A DNA stretch of 64,000 bases, from the NCBI RefSeq assembly GCF_900107405.1, contig NZ_FNPV01000001.1:1-64000 (forward strand), in the 5' to 3' direction. The notes under the pieces were generated by a model, which made no database searches, was not told the origin of the DNA, and saw only the letters and a program-made list of their open reading frames with translations. Positions 54,293 to 63,921 of this stretch are shown here, piece after piece. The first letter of the stretch is position 1. The number at the start of each line of letters is the position of its first letter. Position numbers and translations under genes: made by a program. This DNA comes from Tindallia californiensis. GTDB taxonomy: Bacteria > Bacillota > Clostridia > Peptostreptococcales > Tindalliaceae.

Positions 54293-55828
54293 TTATCTAA
54301 CAAGCAATGAACGACCAGACATTTCCTTTGGTTTATTCATATTCATTATATCTAAAACAGTCGGTGCTAAGTCACATAGTTTTCCTTGTTGTCGGAGCTC
54401 TACACTACCTAGACCAGCAAGCATTAGGGGAACCGGATTGGTTGTATGGGCTGTCACCGTATTCCCAGTTTGTACATCTATTAATTCTTCAGCATTTCCA
54501 TGATCAGAAGTAATTAATATAACGCCTTCAAGTTCAAGAACTTTTTTCACAATCATACCCATGCATTCATCCACGGTCTCCAAGGATTTAACAACCGCTT
54601 CCATTACACCTGTATGACCTACCATATCCGGGTTTGCATAATTCACTACAATGAAATCCGCATTGTTGGAATCTAAGTACCGCAGCAATTCTTGCGTTAC
54701 TTCCGAAGCACTCATTTCAGGTTTCAAATCATAGGTGGCTACTTTTGGCGACTGAATAAGAATTCTGTCTTCGCCTTCGGATGGTTTCTCAACACCACCA
54801 TTAAAAAAGTAAGTCACATGAGCATACTTCTCAGTTTCTGCTATTCGAAGTTGCTTTTTACCATTTTGAGCTAATACCTCTCCTAGTGTATTGCGTAGCT
54901 GTTGTGGTAAAAAAGCAACTTTTACTCCTTCGATCGTCTGATCATATTGAGTCATTGTGACATAGCATAAATTGACAGGTTTTTGATCTCTTTCAAAATA
55001 CGAAAAATGTTTGTCTATAAAAGCTCTTGTTATTTGTCGTGCCCGATCGGGTCGAAAGTTAAAGAATATTACTGAATCACCTGTCGAAATTTGATTTTGC
55101 TGCTGATTGGCTTCATTAATGATTGTTGGCTTTATAAATTCATCATTTTCGCCTCTTTTATATGCTGATTTCACAGCATCTACTGCCGTTTCAGCCTTTA
55201 TCCCAACGCCTTTGGTCATGGCATTATATGCCAGTTCAGTTCTATCCCATCGCTTATCACGATCCATCGCATAATAACGACCACTAACAGTTGCGATACG
55301 TCCTAACCCAAGAACATGAATTTTCTTTTCCAGATCTTCAATATACGAAACAGCGCTTTGTGGAGGAGTATCTCGCCCATCTAAAAAACAGTGAATGGCC
55401 ACTTTACTTACATTCTTTTGCTTCGCCATCTCCAATAATGCAAAAAGGTGTTCCATGTGACTGTGCACGCCACCGTCTGATAATAATCCCATTAAATGAA
55501 GGGTCGTGTTCTGATTGCTTGCTTTAAGCATCGCTTCAGAAATCTGTGGATTGTTAAAAAACTCACCTTCTTCAATGGCCTTGCTAATTCGTGTTAATTC
55601 TTGATAAACAACCCTTCCTGCACCTATATTCAGATGACCAACTTCAGAATTACCCATTTGATTTTGTGGTAATCCTACGGCTAACCCACTAGCTTCTAAC
55701 AGTACATTGGGATATTTATTAAACATTCCCTTAAAGATAGGCATGTTTGCTTTAAACACAGCATTACCAGTCTCATTATCACTTATTCCTAGTCCATCTA
55801 AAATCATCAGCACTACTGGATTTTTCAT
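54293..55828 (-). CDS. gpmI: 2,3-bisphosphoglycerate-independent phosphoglycerate mutase
   Basis: About 511 residues of the alkaline-phosphatase-like iPGM, which uses Mn2+ and a phospho-Ser. LMILDGLGIS, the Ser in QNQMGNSEVGHLNIGAG and the metal motifs NYANPDMVGHTG and ITSDHGNAEE are seen. The start follows GGAAGGAAGG; an ATG one codon upstream is equivalent. It is co-transcribed with tpiA (18 nt apart). Confidence 0.96.
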   Translation of the reverse strand: MKNPVVLMILDGLGISDNETGNAVFKANMPIFKGMFNKYPNVLLEASGLAVGLPQNQMGNSEVGHLNIGAGRVVYQELTRISKAIEEGEFFNNPQISEAMLKASNQNTTLHLMGLLSDGGVHSHMEHLFALLEMAKQKNVSKVAIHCFLDGRDTPPQSAVSYIEDLEKKIHVLGLGRIATVSGRYYAMDRDKRWDRTELAYNAMTKGVGIKAETAVDAVKSAYKRGENDEFIKPTIINEANQQQNQISTGDSVIFFNFRPDRARQITRAFIDKHFSYFERDQKPVNLCYVTMTQYDQTIEGVKVAFLPQQLRNTLGEVLAQNGKKQLRIAETEKYAHVTYFFNGGVEKPSEGEDRILIQSPKVATYDLKPEMSASEVTQELLRYLDSNNADFIVVNYANPDMVGHTGVMEAVVKSLETVDECMGMIVKKVLELEGVILITSDHGNAEELIDVQTGNTVTAHTTNPVPLMLAGLGSVELRQQGKLCDLAPTVLDIMNMNKPKEMSGRSLLVR

Positions 55829-55846
55829 CATTGACCTTCCTTCCAC

Positions 55847-56605
55847 CTAATTAGAATGCTTAAAATGTACAATGTTAATGAAGTCTTCATCAATCAGACT
55901 CGCTCCTCCTACTAAGGCACCATCAACATCTGGAGACTTCATTATTTCAGAAATATTATCCGGCTTCACGCTACCACCATAAAGAATTCGAATTTTCTCA
56001 GAGGAAGATTCACCATACTTTTCTTTCAACCATCCACGAATAAATCCGATCGTATCAGCCGCTTGCTCAGGAGTGGCTGTTTTCCCTGTACCTATTGCCC
56101 ATACTGGTTCATAGGCAATCACTATCTTCGTTGCTTCTTGGGTGTTTATATTGGCTAAACTATTTTCCAATTGATCAGTAAGCACTCGTTCTGTTTGTTT
56201 ACCCTCGCGTTCATTTAGCAATTCACCAATACAAAGAATTGGTACTATTTGCTTTTCCAAGGCTTTTTTTACCTTTAAATTAATCATATGATTTGTTTCT
56301 GAAAATATCTGTCTTCTTTCCGAATGACCAATAATGACATATTTCACACCCAGTTCCAATAACATATCTGCCGAAATTTCACCAGTAAATGCCCCAGAGT
56401 TTTCCCAATGCATATTTTGTGCTCCCAGCATGATTGCAGAATCGCTTAAGCACTTCCCTATTTCAAGGAGCATTGGAAATGGACAGCACACCACCACTTC
56501 GGGATCACTTCCACCAACTTTATCAGATATTTTTTTTACCAAATCTTTGCCAGACTCATGGTTCATGTTCATTTTCCAGTTACCGGCTATTAACGGAATC
56601 CTCAC
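55847..56605 (-). CDS. tpiA: Triosephosphate isomerase
   Basis: Length is about 252 residues. AGNWKMN, HSERR (catalytic His), YEPVWAIGTGKTA (catalytic Glu) and LYGGSVKPDN are all intact. GGGAGGAG stands 7 nt before a GTG, which gives MRIPLIAGN; the ATG further upstream has a poorer site and adds residues no relative has. It lies between pgk and gpmI. Confidence 0.96.
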   Translation of the reverse strand: MRIPLIAGNWKMNMNHESGKDLVKKISDKVGGSDPEVVVCCPFPMLLEIGKCLSDSAIMLGAQNMHWENSGAFTGEISADMLLELGVKYVIIGHSERRQIFSETNHMINLKVKKALEKQIVPILCIGELLNEREGKQTERVLTDQLENSLANINTQEATKIVIAYEPVWAIGTGKTATPEQAADTIGFIRGWLKEKYGESSSEKIRILYGGSVKPDNISEIMKSPDVDGALVGGASLIDEDFINIVHFKHSN

Positions 56606-56654
56606 ATTAACACTCCTCCCATATATCATTGATCAACACTGCGACGCTGCTCTC

Positions 56655-57854
56655 TTACTCATTTGAAATGATGTCAATCCCAGGCAATATCTTCCCTTCC
56701 AGAAATTCAAGAGATGCTCCTCCGCCAGTGGAAACATGATGCATCTTTTCACTCATTTCCCATTTTTCTACAGCCGCCGCACTGTCGCCTCCTCCTACGA
56801 TAGTAATAGCATCATTGTCAGCCATTGCTTCAGCCACAGCTTTTGTTCCTTTTGAAAAGTTATCTATTTCAAAAACGCCCATCGGACCATTCCATATAAC
56901 TGTTTTTGCTGCACGTATTCGCTCTGCAAATAAGCCTATTGTTTTAGGTCCAATGTCAACGCCTATTTTATCGTCAGGAATACGATGTATCTCCGCTATT
57001 TCAAAGCTTGCATGATTGGATAAATCGTTAGCGGCAACCACATCAACAGGAAGTAGTAACGGAACACCTTTTTCTTCAGCTTTTTCAATCATTTTTTTTG
57101 CGACTTCTATTTTATCTTCTTCTAATAGAGACTGTCCAATTCCAAAGCCTTCCGCCTTTAAAAAAGTAAACGCCATTCCTCCACCAATTAAAAGTACATC
57201 TACTTTATCGATGAGGTTATCAATCACTCCAATTTTATCAGACACCTTTGCACCTCCTAAAATGGCCACAAAAGGTCTAGCTGGTTTATTGAGTGCTGCC
57301 CCCATAATACCAACTTCTTTTTCTATTAAATATCCAATAGCTGATGGAAGATAGTTTGCAATACCAGTGGTAGAACAATGTGCTCGATGAGCCGTGCCGA
57401 ACGCATCATTAATAAAAACCGTTCCTAAAGATGCTAACTCTTTAGAAAAGTTTGCTTCGTTTTTTTCTTCTTCACTCCGAAAGCGTACATTCTCTAACAA
57501 CATAATTTCTCCTGGTTTCAAATTTCCAGACATGCTCTTTGCATGGTGACCTACCACTTCATCGTCGTCAGCAAAGAAAACCTTTTTGCTTAAAAGGTTT
57601 TCTAGTCTCTCAGCAATCGGCTTTAGTGTCAAGTCTTTTTTAGGCTCTCCTTTTGGTCTTCCTAAGTGTGACATCAATATAACCGAAGCATTGTTCTCAA
57701 GCAGGTATTTAATTGTCGGTAGAGATGCTTGTATTCGGCTATCGTCTATAATATTTCTCTCTTTGTCAAGGGGAACGTTAAAATCACATCTAAGTAAAAC
57801 TTTCTCTCTTTCTAATTTAACATTGTTCATCTTCCTTTTATTTAAGCACATCAT
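56655..57854 (-). CDS. pgk: Phosphoglycerate kinase
   Basis: It is about 399 residues. LLRCDFNVPLD, SHLGRPKG, GGAKVSDKIGVIDNL and GGGDSAAAVEKW are standard. It makes ATP from 1,3-bisphosphoglycerate. The chosen start follows GAGGAGGG at 5 nt and adds a short basic lead (MMCLNKRKMNN). It is the first glycolytic gene after rpoN; gapA and cggR, which usually precede it in Clostridia, are absent. Confidence 0.96.
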   Translation of the reverse strand: MMCLNKRKMNNVKLEREKVLLRCDFNVPLDKERNIIDDSRIQASLPTIKYLLENNASVILMSHLGRPKGEPKKDLTLKPIAERLENLLSKKVFFADDDEVVGHHAKSMSGNLKPGEIMLLENVRFRSEEEKNEANFSKELASLGTVFINDAFGTAHRAHCSTTGIANYLPSAIGYLIEKEVGIMGAALNKPARPFVAILGGAKVSDKIGVIDNLIDKVDVLLIGGGMAFTFLKAEGFGIGQSLLEEDKIEVAKKMIEKAEEKGVPLLLPVDVVAANDLSNHASFEIAEIHRIPDDKIGVDIGPKTIGLFAERIRAAKTVIWNGPMGVFEIDNFSKGTKAVAEAMADNDAITIVGGGDSAAAVEKWEMSEKMHHVSTGGGASLEFLEGKILPGIDIISNE

Positions 57855-57966
57855 ATAATCCCTCCTCTGTTTAGTAAAACCATTTCGATATCCGTTGATA
57901 TTCGCTATCACTTTGAATACCCTAAAATCAAGTACACGAACAAAATTCTCTAGAAGATTCGTAATC

Positions 57967-58001
57967 TAAAAAAGAACAGGTCATCATTATGAGACCTGCT
58001 C
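57967..58001 (-). terminator. Terminator of rpoN
   Basis: GAGCAGGTC and GACCTGTTC form a 9-bp stem followed on the minus strand by TTTTTT. It separates rpoN from the glycolytic genes. Confidence 0.88.
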
Positions 58002-58053
58002 CTATTATATCAAATTTTTCCTCATTCTTGAACGTATGAATTATTTCTAAATG

Positions 58054-59430
58054 TTAATATCGTTTCCTCTTGGATGATGAAGGGATTTTCATATCTTCCC
58101 GATATTTTGCCACAGTTCTCCTAGAAATTTTAATACCTTTACTTTCAAGTTCCGAAGCTATCCGGTCATCACTATAAGGTTTCTTTGGATCTTCATGATC
58201 AAGAATATCACGAATATAATTTTTAATGCTTTCAGCAGCGATACTTTCGCCTCCGTTGTTAGGTACTCCGCTAGAAAAAAAATATTTAAGTTCAAAAGTA
58301 CCCGCTGGCGTTTCAACATATTTTCCATTGGTGGCGCGACTCACCGTTGACTCATGAACACCAATTTCATCAGCTATCTCCCTTAAAGTCATTGGTTTTA
58401 AATGTTTTTTTCCATGTTCAAAAAAACATCTCTGCTTATGAACAATCTGTTCAACAACTTTGTGGATTGTTTGCATTCTTTGCTCAATACTTTTAATCAG
58501 CCACATCGCATTGTTAAACTTATCATTTAAAAATCTAACAGCTTCTTCATTTTCGTCTCCTCTAGAAAGCATTTGCTGATAATCTTTTCGAATCGTTAAT
58601 CTTGGAATGTTTCGATCGTTAGGAATGATATAGTACTCATTTTCAATTTTTTTAATAACAACATCAGGTACTACATAGCGATTATCATTCCCAGCATACT
58701 TTCTGCCTGGTTTTGGTTCTAACGTCTTTAAAAAGTCGCAAATATTCTGCACTTCCTGTGTCGTTATACCAAGGCTTTTCGCAATAGCTGGATATTTATT
58801 ACAAGCAATTTCATCCAGGTATGATTCAATCATTAGATAAACGTTTTCATTTTTGATGCCTAAGGATTTACACTGAATTACCAGGCATTCTGTTAAGGTC
58901 CTTGCCGCAACTCCTACTGGTTCAAATGTCTGGATAATATGAAGAACACTCTCAACCGTAGAATAATCTTGTTGAAGGGTTTCGGCAATTTCTTCCAGAG
59001 ACACTCTTAAATATCCATTTTCATCCAAACTATCAATAATATACTCCCCTATTAAATGCAAGTCAGCCTCTAAATAGGTAAGCGTAAATTGAAAAATTAA
59101 ATGCTCTTGCAGTGTTGGATTTCTGAAAATAATATTTTCATAATTAAAGTCATTATCACTATTATGATGAAAAGCTTCCTTACAGTATTCGTAGTTATCA
59201 AAATCTTCAGCATATTCTTTCCAGTCAATTTTTTTATCCTCAATAAGTTCTTCTTTCGTTTTTTTATCTTCTTCATTTATTTCTATAATAGGATTATTCT
59301 CAATTTGTTGCTCTATATACTCTTCTAGCTCCAACGATGTAAATTGTAAAATTTTAATCGCTTGTCTTAATTGGGGCGTCATAACCAATTTTTGGGATTG
59401 CTCCAAATTTAGATTGAATCCCATTTCCAT
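58054..59430 (-). CDS. rpoN: RNA polymerase sigma-54 factor
   Basis: About 458 residues. Region I (NLNLEQSQKLVMTPQLRQAIKILQ) binds activators, region II is acidic, and region III has the core-binding part, the HTH (LREIADEIGVHESTVSRATNGKYV) and the RpoN box (SDDRIASELESKGIKISRRTVAKYREDMKIP, with ARRTVAKYRE-type core). The start at 59430 has AGGAGG 8 nt upstream. An extended -10 promoter lies at 59490-59498. Confidence 0.95.
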   Translation of the reverse strand: MEMGFNLNLEQSQKLVMTPQLRQAIKILQFTSLELEEYIEQQIENNPIIEINEEDKKTKEELIEDKKIDWKEYAEDFDNYEYCKEAFHHNSDNDFNYENIIFRNPTLQEHLIFQFTLTYLEADLHLIGEYIIDSLDENGYLRVSLEEIAETLQQDYSTVESVLHIIQTFEPVGVAARTLTECLVIQCKSLGIKNENVYLMIESYLDEIACNKYPAIAKSLGITTQEVQNICDFLKTLEPKPGRKYAGNDNRYVVPDVVIKKIENEYYIIPNDRNIPRLTIRKDYQQMLSRGDENEEAVRFLNDKFNNAMWLIKSIEQRMQTIHKVVEQIVHKQRCFFEHGKKHLKPMTLREIADEIGVHESTVSRATNGKYVETPAGTFELKYFFSSGVPNNGGESIAAESIKNYIRDILDHEDPKKPYSDDRIASELESKGIKISRRTVAKYREDMKIPSSSKRKRY

Positions 59431-59489
59431 TCCCATCGCCTCCTGATCAAACCATACCACTGTATTTTTGCAGTTGGTCTTTCGAGACT

Positions 59490-59498
59490 ATTATACCA
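59490..59498 (-). promoter_or_regulatory. Extended -10 promoter of rpoN
   Basis: The minus strand reads TGG-TATAAT with no good -35 box, the pattern of an extended -10 promoter, 60 nt upstream of the start. Confidence 0.55.
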
Positions 59499-59567
59499 TT
59501 AATGATCACAATCTTAAAGTGAATCCTACAATTCTTTGCTAATTGGCACATTTTTTGCATATAACTC

Positions 59568-60752
59568 TTAACAACATCCTTCCTCGTATACTAAAAATCC
59601 TGACTTTTTTAGGGCCATGATTGCTCTTTCTGCTTTTTTCTCATTTACTAATAAAATAGGTCCAGTGCACCCCATCCCGCTTTCCGCATAGATACCACTA
59701 CTCCATAATATCTGCATAGCCTGCTCAAGTTCCATGATGTCAATCCCAGCAATTCCATGATTCACAGGTTCTTCCAAAGGTATCGTAATACTTTTATTAC
59801 CCATTTCCAGCTTATTCATTTTACTCATACGATTTATGATCTCTAATAGCCCTGCTTTTTTAGCTTTCGAAAATTCATTCTTTGCAACAGAAATTAAGTT
59901 TCCTCGAATTAATTTTGCTGCAAAATGTATTGCATTTTCAACAACAATCTCCGCCGATGCTCTAGAAATAACCATCGCAATTTTATCATACTGTTCTCCA
60001 ATCCCAGGTCCATATCCTGCTCCAATCGTTTCCAGGCTTCCTCCACTCATAAAGGATGCACACATTTTCATCGTTATGTTTCCTGTAAGCGAGTCTTGGA
60101 CTAAAACATCCGGTGTCCCAGCAATAACATCATTACCCCTCATAATGCAGCCTGCCTCACTTCGCATTGAACTTGCAAAATCAATGGGATAACCTCTTTG
60201 CGAAAGCTCTACCAGTCCTTTTTCCACTTGTCTTGCACCTTCTACATTCAAAATCCCTACTTTCGGATTATTGATTCCCATTGTTTTTGCTACAATAACG
60301 CCATACAGTGCATTAAATGTCATTGCAGCTCCTCTATTGATAGCTGATGTCCCAGAGGTAGTTGCCATAAATATCTGCTTACCTTGACTTAGGGTCGTCA
60401 TTTTCCCTACTGAAGCTACGCCTATTGGATAAGTATAGTTTGTCGTAATACACGCATCAATAATACCATGATCTAGCATCATGTCCATTTTTTTATGAGC
60501 CTGTACTTCGTTAATCGCATCAAACTGTAATAAAGCTGTTTTCTGCTTTGGACCTATCAGTACAACTTCAAAGTCATCACTCTGTGCCGTTGCATTTTCA
60601 GCAGCTCTAATCCAGTTCTTAATTCCCGCCTCGCAGCCATAGGTAGTTAGTCCTACTTTCATTTTATTAGATTTTTTACCAGTCTCCAATATCTCGGCCA
60701 CTTCTTCAAAGAGATGCCCCATCATATTACGAGTATTATATTCATTGACCAT
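59568..60752 (-). CDS. grdD: Glycine/sarcosine/betaine reductase complex C, alpha-type subunit
   Basis: The 394-residue protein matches GrdD, which with GrdC forms acetyl phosphate from the selenoprotein-bound carboxymethyl group. It has the PlsX-like core, GAGYGPGIGEQYDKIAMV, and a C-terminal SGMGCTGPILLV, whose Cys is the expected acyl-carrying residue. It starts after GAGGTG, 15 nt behind grdC. No grdA, grdB, grdE or thioredoxin genes are in the window, so whether it serves a reductase is uncertain. Confidence 0.9.
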   Translation of the reverse strand: MVNEYNTRNMMGHLFEEVAEILETGKKSNKMKVGLTTYGCEAGIKNWIRAAENATAQSDDFEVVLIGPKQKTALLQFDAINEVQAHKKMDMMLDHGIIDACITTNYTYPIGVASVGKMTTLSQGKQIFMATTSGTSAINRGAAMTFNALYGVIVAKTMGINNPKVGILNVEGARQVEKGLVELSQRGYPIDFASSMRSEAGCIMRGNDVIAGTPDVLVQDSLTGNITMKMCASFMSGGSLETIGAGYGPGIGEQYDKIAMVISRASAEIVVENAIHFAAKLIRGNLISVAKNEFSKAKKAGLLEIINRMSKMNKLEMGNKSITIPLEEPVNHGIAGIDIMELEQAMQILWSSGIYAESGMGCTGPILLVNEKKAERAIMALKKSGFLVYEEGCC

Positions 60753-60767
60753 TTTTTCACCTCAGTG

Positions 60768-62318
60768 CTAATCCGTTTCTTTTAACAACTCTTCCGCAAA
60801 CTTCCTCATCATTTTAGCCATTATTAAACGCATATCTTCTTCTGACAGCTTTTTTTCTTCCTCATCTTCCAAAAGTCCAGAATTTTTTTCTATCACAAAA
60901 GATACACCATCAAATTGATTGGTTAGCCTTGCAAGAAAAAGACTGCCTTTTCCAATAATCATTACGCGTGTTATTTCATTATTTAATATAGCAGAGCGAG
61001 CGTGACCTATATATGGAATGCCTGATGGAATATGGCCTTGGGTCGGAGCCCAGCCTAAAAAACCAAATGTTTCTCCAAAAGTAGCCACTTCTTTGGGATC
61101 AATTTCGCCTCTTTTCACACCTAGCGAAGCAATCATTTTATAGTTTGCTTCAGGCACGTCACCAGCTCCAGCTGGTTTAGTAATATCAGGATTCTGCATT
61201 TCCACAGCATATCGATCAATATCCTTCAGTTTTAATCCACCTTTTTCTAAAGGTGTAGTAATTAACGATGTTATAACAGCTTGTGGCGATGACCCAGTCG
61301 AAACCGTATGTTTACCTGCTAAATCAGATCTGATAATTGGATTCAACCCATCATTTTCACCTACCAATACAGCAAACCCAGCTATTACATCTTCTAGCAC
61401 CGGCATGTCGTGTTTTAAGTGTTCTCTAGCATTCATAGCCAATTTAGCCGATGCTCCACCTGCCACCACTAAGACATTTCTATAGATTCCCGATTGGACT
61501 AAGGCCGAAGCTTCAATAATCGCGTGAACGGGAGCTGCACAAAAAGCACGAGTATCTGATCCGGAAGCATTCACTGCTCCTATGCCTTCTGCTATTGCTT
61601 TTGCAAAGTTTCCTCCTCCTCTTTGATAAACATCCCCTGCCGCACTTTCAGAGCATTCTATCACATAGTCAATTTCCGAAGCCTCTATCTGGTTACGATC
61701 CAGTAGATTCCATGCCGTTAACATACCGGAAGCTTTTGTAATAATGTTTTCAAAAAAAATCTCCGCCGTTAGATTTGGATCAAATTCATGCGCACGCTTA
61801 ACACAGCCTACTACTTGGCCGCCAATTTTAAGAGGCATGGCTTGCATTTTGTCTATGTGCATCTGTATGTTTTCAAGGGAATCCCCTTCTTTTAATCGCC
61901 TGAGTTTCATTTCATTAAACAAAGGATGTTTGGTGAGTTGCTTTTTAATATGTGAAACATATTCTTTTTCCAATTTAATTAAATCAAAAATATCAGCTAT
62001 TTTCAGTACACCAATAAATTCATCCTGACTCATAATTTCTCCATGTGCCCCAAATCTATCCGCATTTTTTACTGGCTTATTATACCATGGAAGATCATAA
62101 TGCCTAAGCGTTTCTGGATTAATTTCTCCAATATACACTTGATGTGGTAAATATCGAACCGCTTCCTCGAAAGATCTCAAAGACTTTGAAAGGTTCTTTA
62201 GTATTTCAGACTTGTCATCCACCTTATTTTCAAGAGAAGAAAACACAGAGTTACTCTGAATAAAATCTGGTACATGAGCTAACGTATACCCTTCGCCTCT
62301 AATAACAGCATATCTCAC
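60768..62318 (-). CDS. grdC: Glycine/sarcosine/betaine reductase complex C, beta-type subunit
   Basis: About 516 residues, related to condensing enzymes. DYVIECSESAAGDVYQRGGG and SDTRAFCAAPVHAI, the latter with the conserved Cys, match GrdC. It pairs with grdD. Start at GTG (MRYAVIRGE) after GAGGTGG is preferred over the upstream GTG. Codon and base use are like the neighbours, so no recent transfer is evident. Confidence 0.9.
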   Translation of the reverse strand: MRYAVIRGEGYTLAHVPDFIQSNSVFSSLENKVDDKSEILKNLSKSLRSFEEAVRYLPHQVYIGEINPETLRHYDLPWYNKPVKNADRFGAHGEIMSQDEFIGVLKIADIFDLIKLEKEYVSHIKKQLTKHPLFNEMKLRRLKEGDSLENIQMHIDKMQAMPLKIGGQVVGCVKRAHEFDPNLTAEIFFENIITKASGMLTAWNLLDRNQIEASEIDYVIECSESAAGDVYQRGGGNFAKAIAEGIGAVNASGSDTRAFCAAPVHAIIEASALVQSGIYRNVLVVAGGASAKLAMNAREHLKHDMPVLEDVIAGFAVLVGENDGLNPIIRSDLAGKHTVSTGSSPQAVITSLITTPLEKGGLKLKDIDRYAVEMQNPDITKPAGAGDVPEANYKMIASLGVKRGEIDPKEVATFGETFGFLGWAPTQGHIPSGIPYIGHARSAILNNEITRVMIIGKGSLFLARLTNQFDGVSFVIEKNSGLLEDEEEKKLSEEDMRLIMAKMMRKFAEELLKETD

Positions 62319-62428
62319 AACAACCACCTCACATTACATTTTTAGTAGCATTGATTACTCTAAATCATCCTGCTGATTACTGATATTTTTCTAGTCTTTT
62401 TCAAAATAGTACTATTGGATAGCATTCT

Positions 62429-62899
62429 TTAATGCATTCCTATAAAATCCCACTGGCGCATCACTTCATATGCCACAATAGCTACCGCATTAGAAAGGTT
62501 TAATGATCTAGCACTATCGTGCTTAATCATTGGCACTCTTATTAATGAACTCCCATACTGTTCAAGGATGTTTGGAGGCAAACCAGCCGTTTCTTTTCCA
62601 AACATTATAAAGCTTGGATCAGAATATTGTTGATCACTATAGATTTCTTTAGCTTTTGTGGATGCGCAATATATTTTCTTCACTTTTGTACGCTTAAGAA
62701 AATCCTCAAAGTCATTATAGATAGTCAAATCCAATAAATCCCAGTAATCTAAGCCAGCACGTTTCACATATCGATCATCTAAAGAAAATCCTGTTGGTTT
62801 AATAATATGAAGACTTGCACCAATTATGACACAAGTTCTAGCTATATTCCCAGTATTCTGAGGTATTTCAGGTTCATGTAAAATAATATTAAGTGACAT
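62429..62899 (-). CDS. trmL: tRNA (cytidine/uridine-34-2'-O)-methyltransferase TrmL
   Basis: The 156-residue SPOUT enzyme methylates the wobble ribose of tRNA-Leu. EPEIPQNTGNIARTC, FGKETAGLPP and SLNLSNAVAIVAYE are its three motifs, forming the knotted SAM site. It starts after AGGAGG. It precedes grdC by about 110 nt and probably is transcribed separately. Confidence 0.94.
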   Translation of the reverse strand: MSLNIILHEPEIPQNTGNIARTCVIIGASLHIIKPTGFSLDDRYVKRAGLDYWDLLDLTIYNDFEDFLKRTKVKKIYCASTKAKEIYSDQQYSDPSFIMFGKETAGLPPNILEQYGSSLIRVPMIKHDSARSLNLSNAVAIVAYEVMRQWDFIGMH

Positions 62900-63021
62900 T
62901 TTTTCCTCCTAAACGACTTCATTAAAATCATGTTTGTCATCGGTGTTTTCATGCTAACCATATCAAATCTACTGCTAAGCAGATTATATCACATTTGAAT
63001 AATGCTGCAATCTAGCTTAAA

Positions 63022-63051
63022 TTGTGAAATCAAGATATAATGGGGTATAAT
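63022..63051 (+). promoter_or_regulatory. Promoter of the MBL-fold gene
   Basis: TTGTGA (63022-63027), an 18-nt spacer and TATAAT (63046-63051) lie 30 nt before the start. Confidence 0.6.
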
Positions 63052-63081
63052 ATTTCTAAACTTTCCTAAGGAGGTTCGTTT

Positions 63082-63828
63082 ATGAAACCATCAACGTGTA
63101 AAATTACGCATCTTTATCATAGCTCCTTTTATCTGCAAACAGCTCACCACCTATTTATATTTGATTATGTCCTTCCATCAAGTGATAGTGACAGCTCCTT
63201 AGACCTTACCAGCAAAAATATTCATCAATTAGCTTCAAATCGGAATGTTTTTGTTTTCGTTTCTCACCATCATTCTGATCATTTTTCTCCAGTTATTTTC
63301 GAGTGGAAAAATGAAATCAATAATATTCACTATGTGCTCAGCAGTGATATAAACCAAACTTTTGATGATTCAAATACACATTCTATGGATCCCGGAGAAC
63401 AGCTCAAGATAAACGATGTGCTTATAAAAACATTTGATTCTACTGATGCTGGGGTTTCTTTCTATATCGAAGCTGACCAGCTTTCATTCTTTCATTCCGG
63501 AGACTTAAACTGGTGGCATTGGGATGATTTCTCTAAAGAAAAGCAAGAACAAGAAGCGTTAGAATATAAGAACGTCATTGAAAAAGTAAAAAAAGAGCAT
63601 ATTAATATAGCCTTCGTACCAGTAGATCCCAGGCTTGGAAATGCATTCTTTTGGGCTGGTAAGTATTTTTTCGAAGAAGTTAAGCCCGACCTATTGATAC
63701 CTATGCACTTTCATGACAATTTTTCAATAACGAAAGCTTTTTCAGATGTAATGGGCTTATCTTCCAAAACAATTGCATCTATTGGTAGCAGAGGCGAAAA
63801 AATATTTTTTGATAAAGATCAGAAATAA
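63082..63828 (+). CDS. MBL-fold metal-dependent hydrolase
   Basis: The 248-residue protein has the metallo-beta-lactamase metal motif VSHHHSDHFSP and later FFHSGDLNWWHWDD (with the Asp ligand) and LIPMHFHDNF (final His). It is related to YycJ/UlaG-like hydrolases, but substrate is unknown. ATG follows AAGGAGGTTC. It stands alone on the plus strand with its own promoter, before degV. Confidence 0.85.
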   Translation: MKPSTCKITHLYHSSFYLQTAHHLFIFDYVLPSSDSDSSLDLTSKNIHQLASNRNVFVFVSHHHSDHFSPVIFEWKNEINNIHYVLSSDINQTFDDSNTHSMDPGEQLKINDVLIKTFDSTDAGVSFYIEADQLSFFHSGDLNWWHWDDFSKEKQEQEALEYKNVIEKVKKEHINIAFVPVDPRLGNAFFWAGKYFFEEVKPDLLIPMHFHDNFSITKAFSDVMGLSSKTIASIGSRGEKIFFDKDQK

Positions 63829-63921
63829 GCCTTCTGTCCAAGAAGATCTCGCTGGCAATTGAACTGAATTTTAGTTATAATAATGTAAACGCCTGTAATA
63901 TTAAAAGGAGGCACAAGACGA

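Noticed and set aside
59568-62318. In-frame UGA selenocysteine codons in the grd genes
   Set aside because: Both genes read through without internal TGA; selenocysteine is expected in GrdA/GrdB, which are not here.
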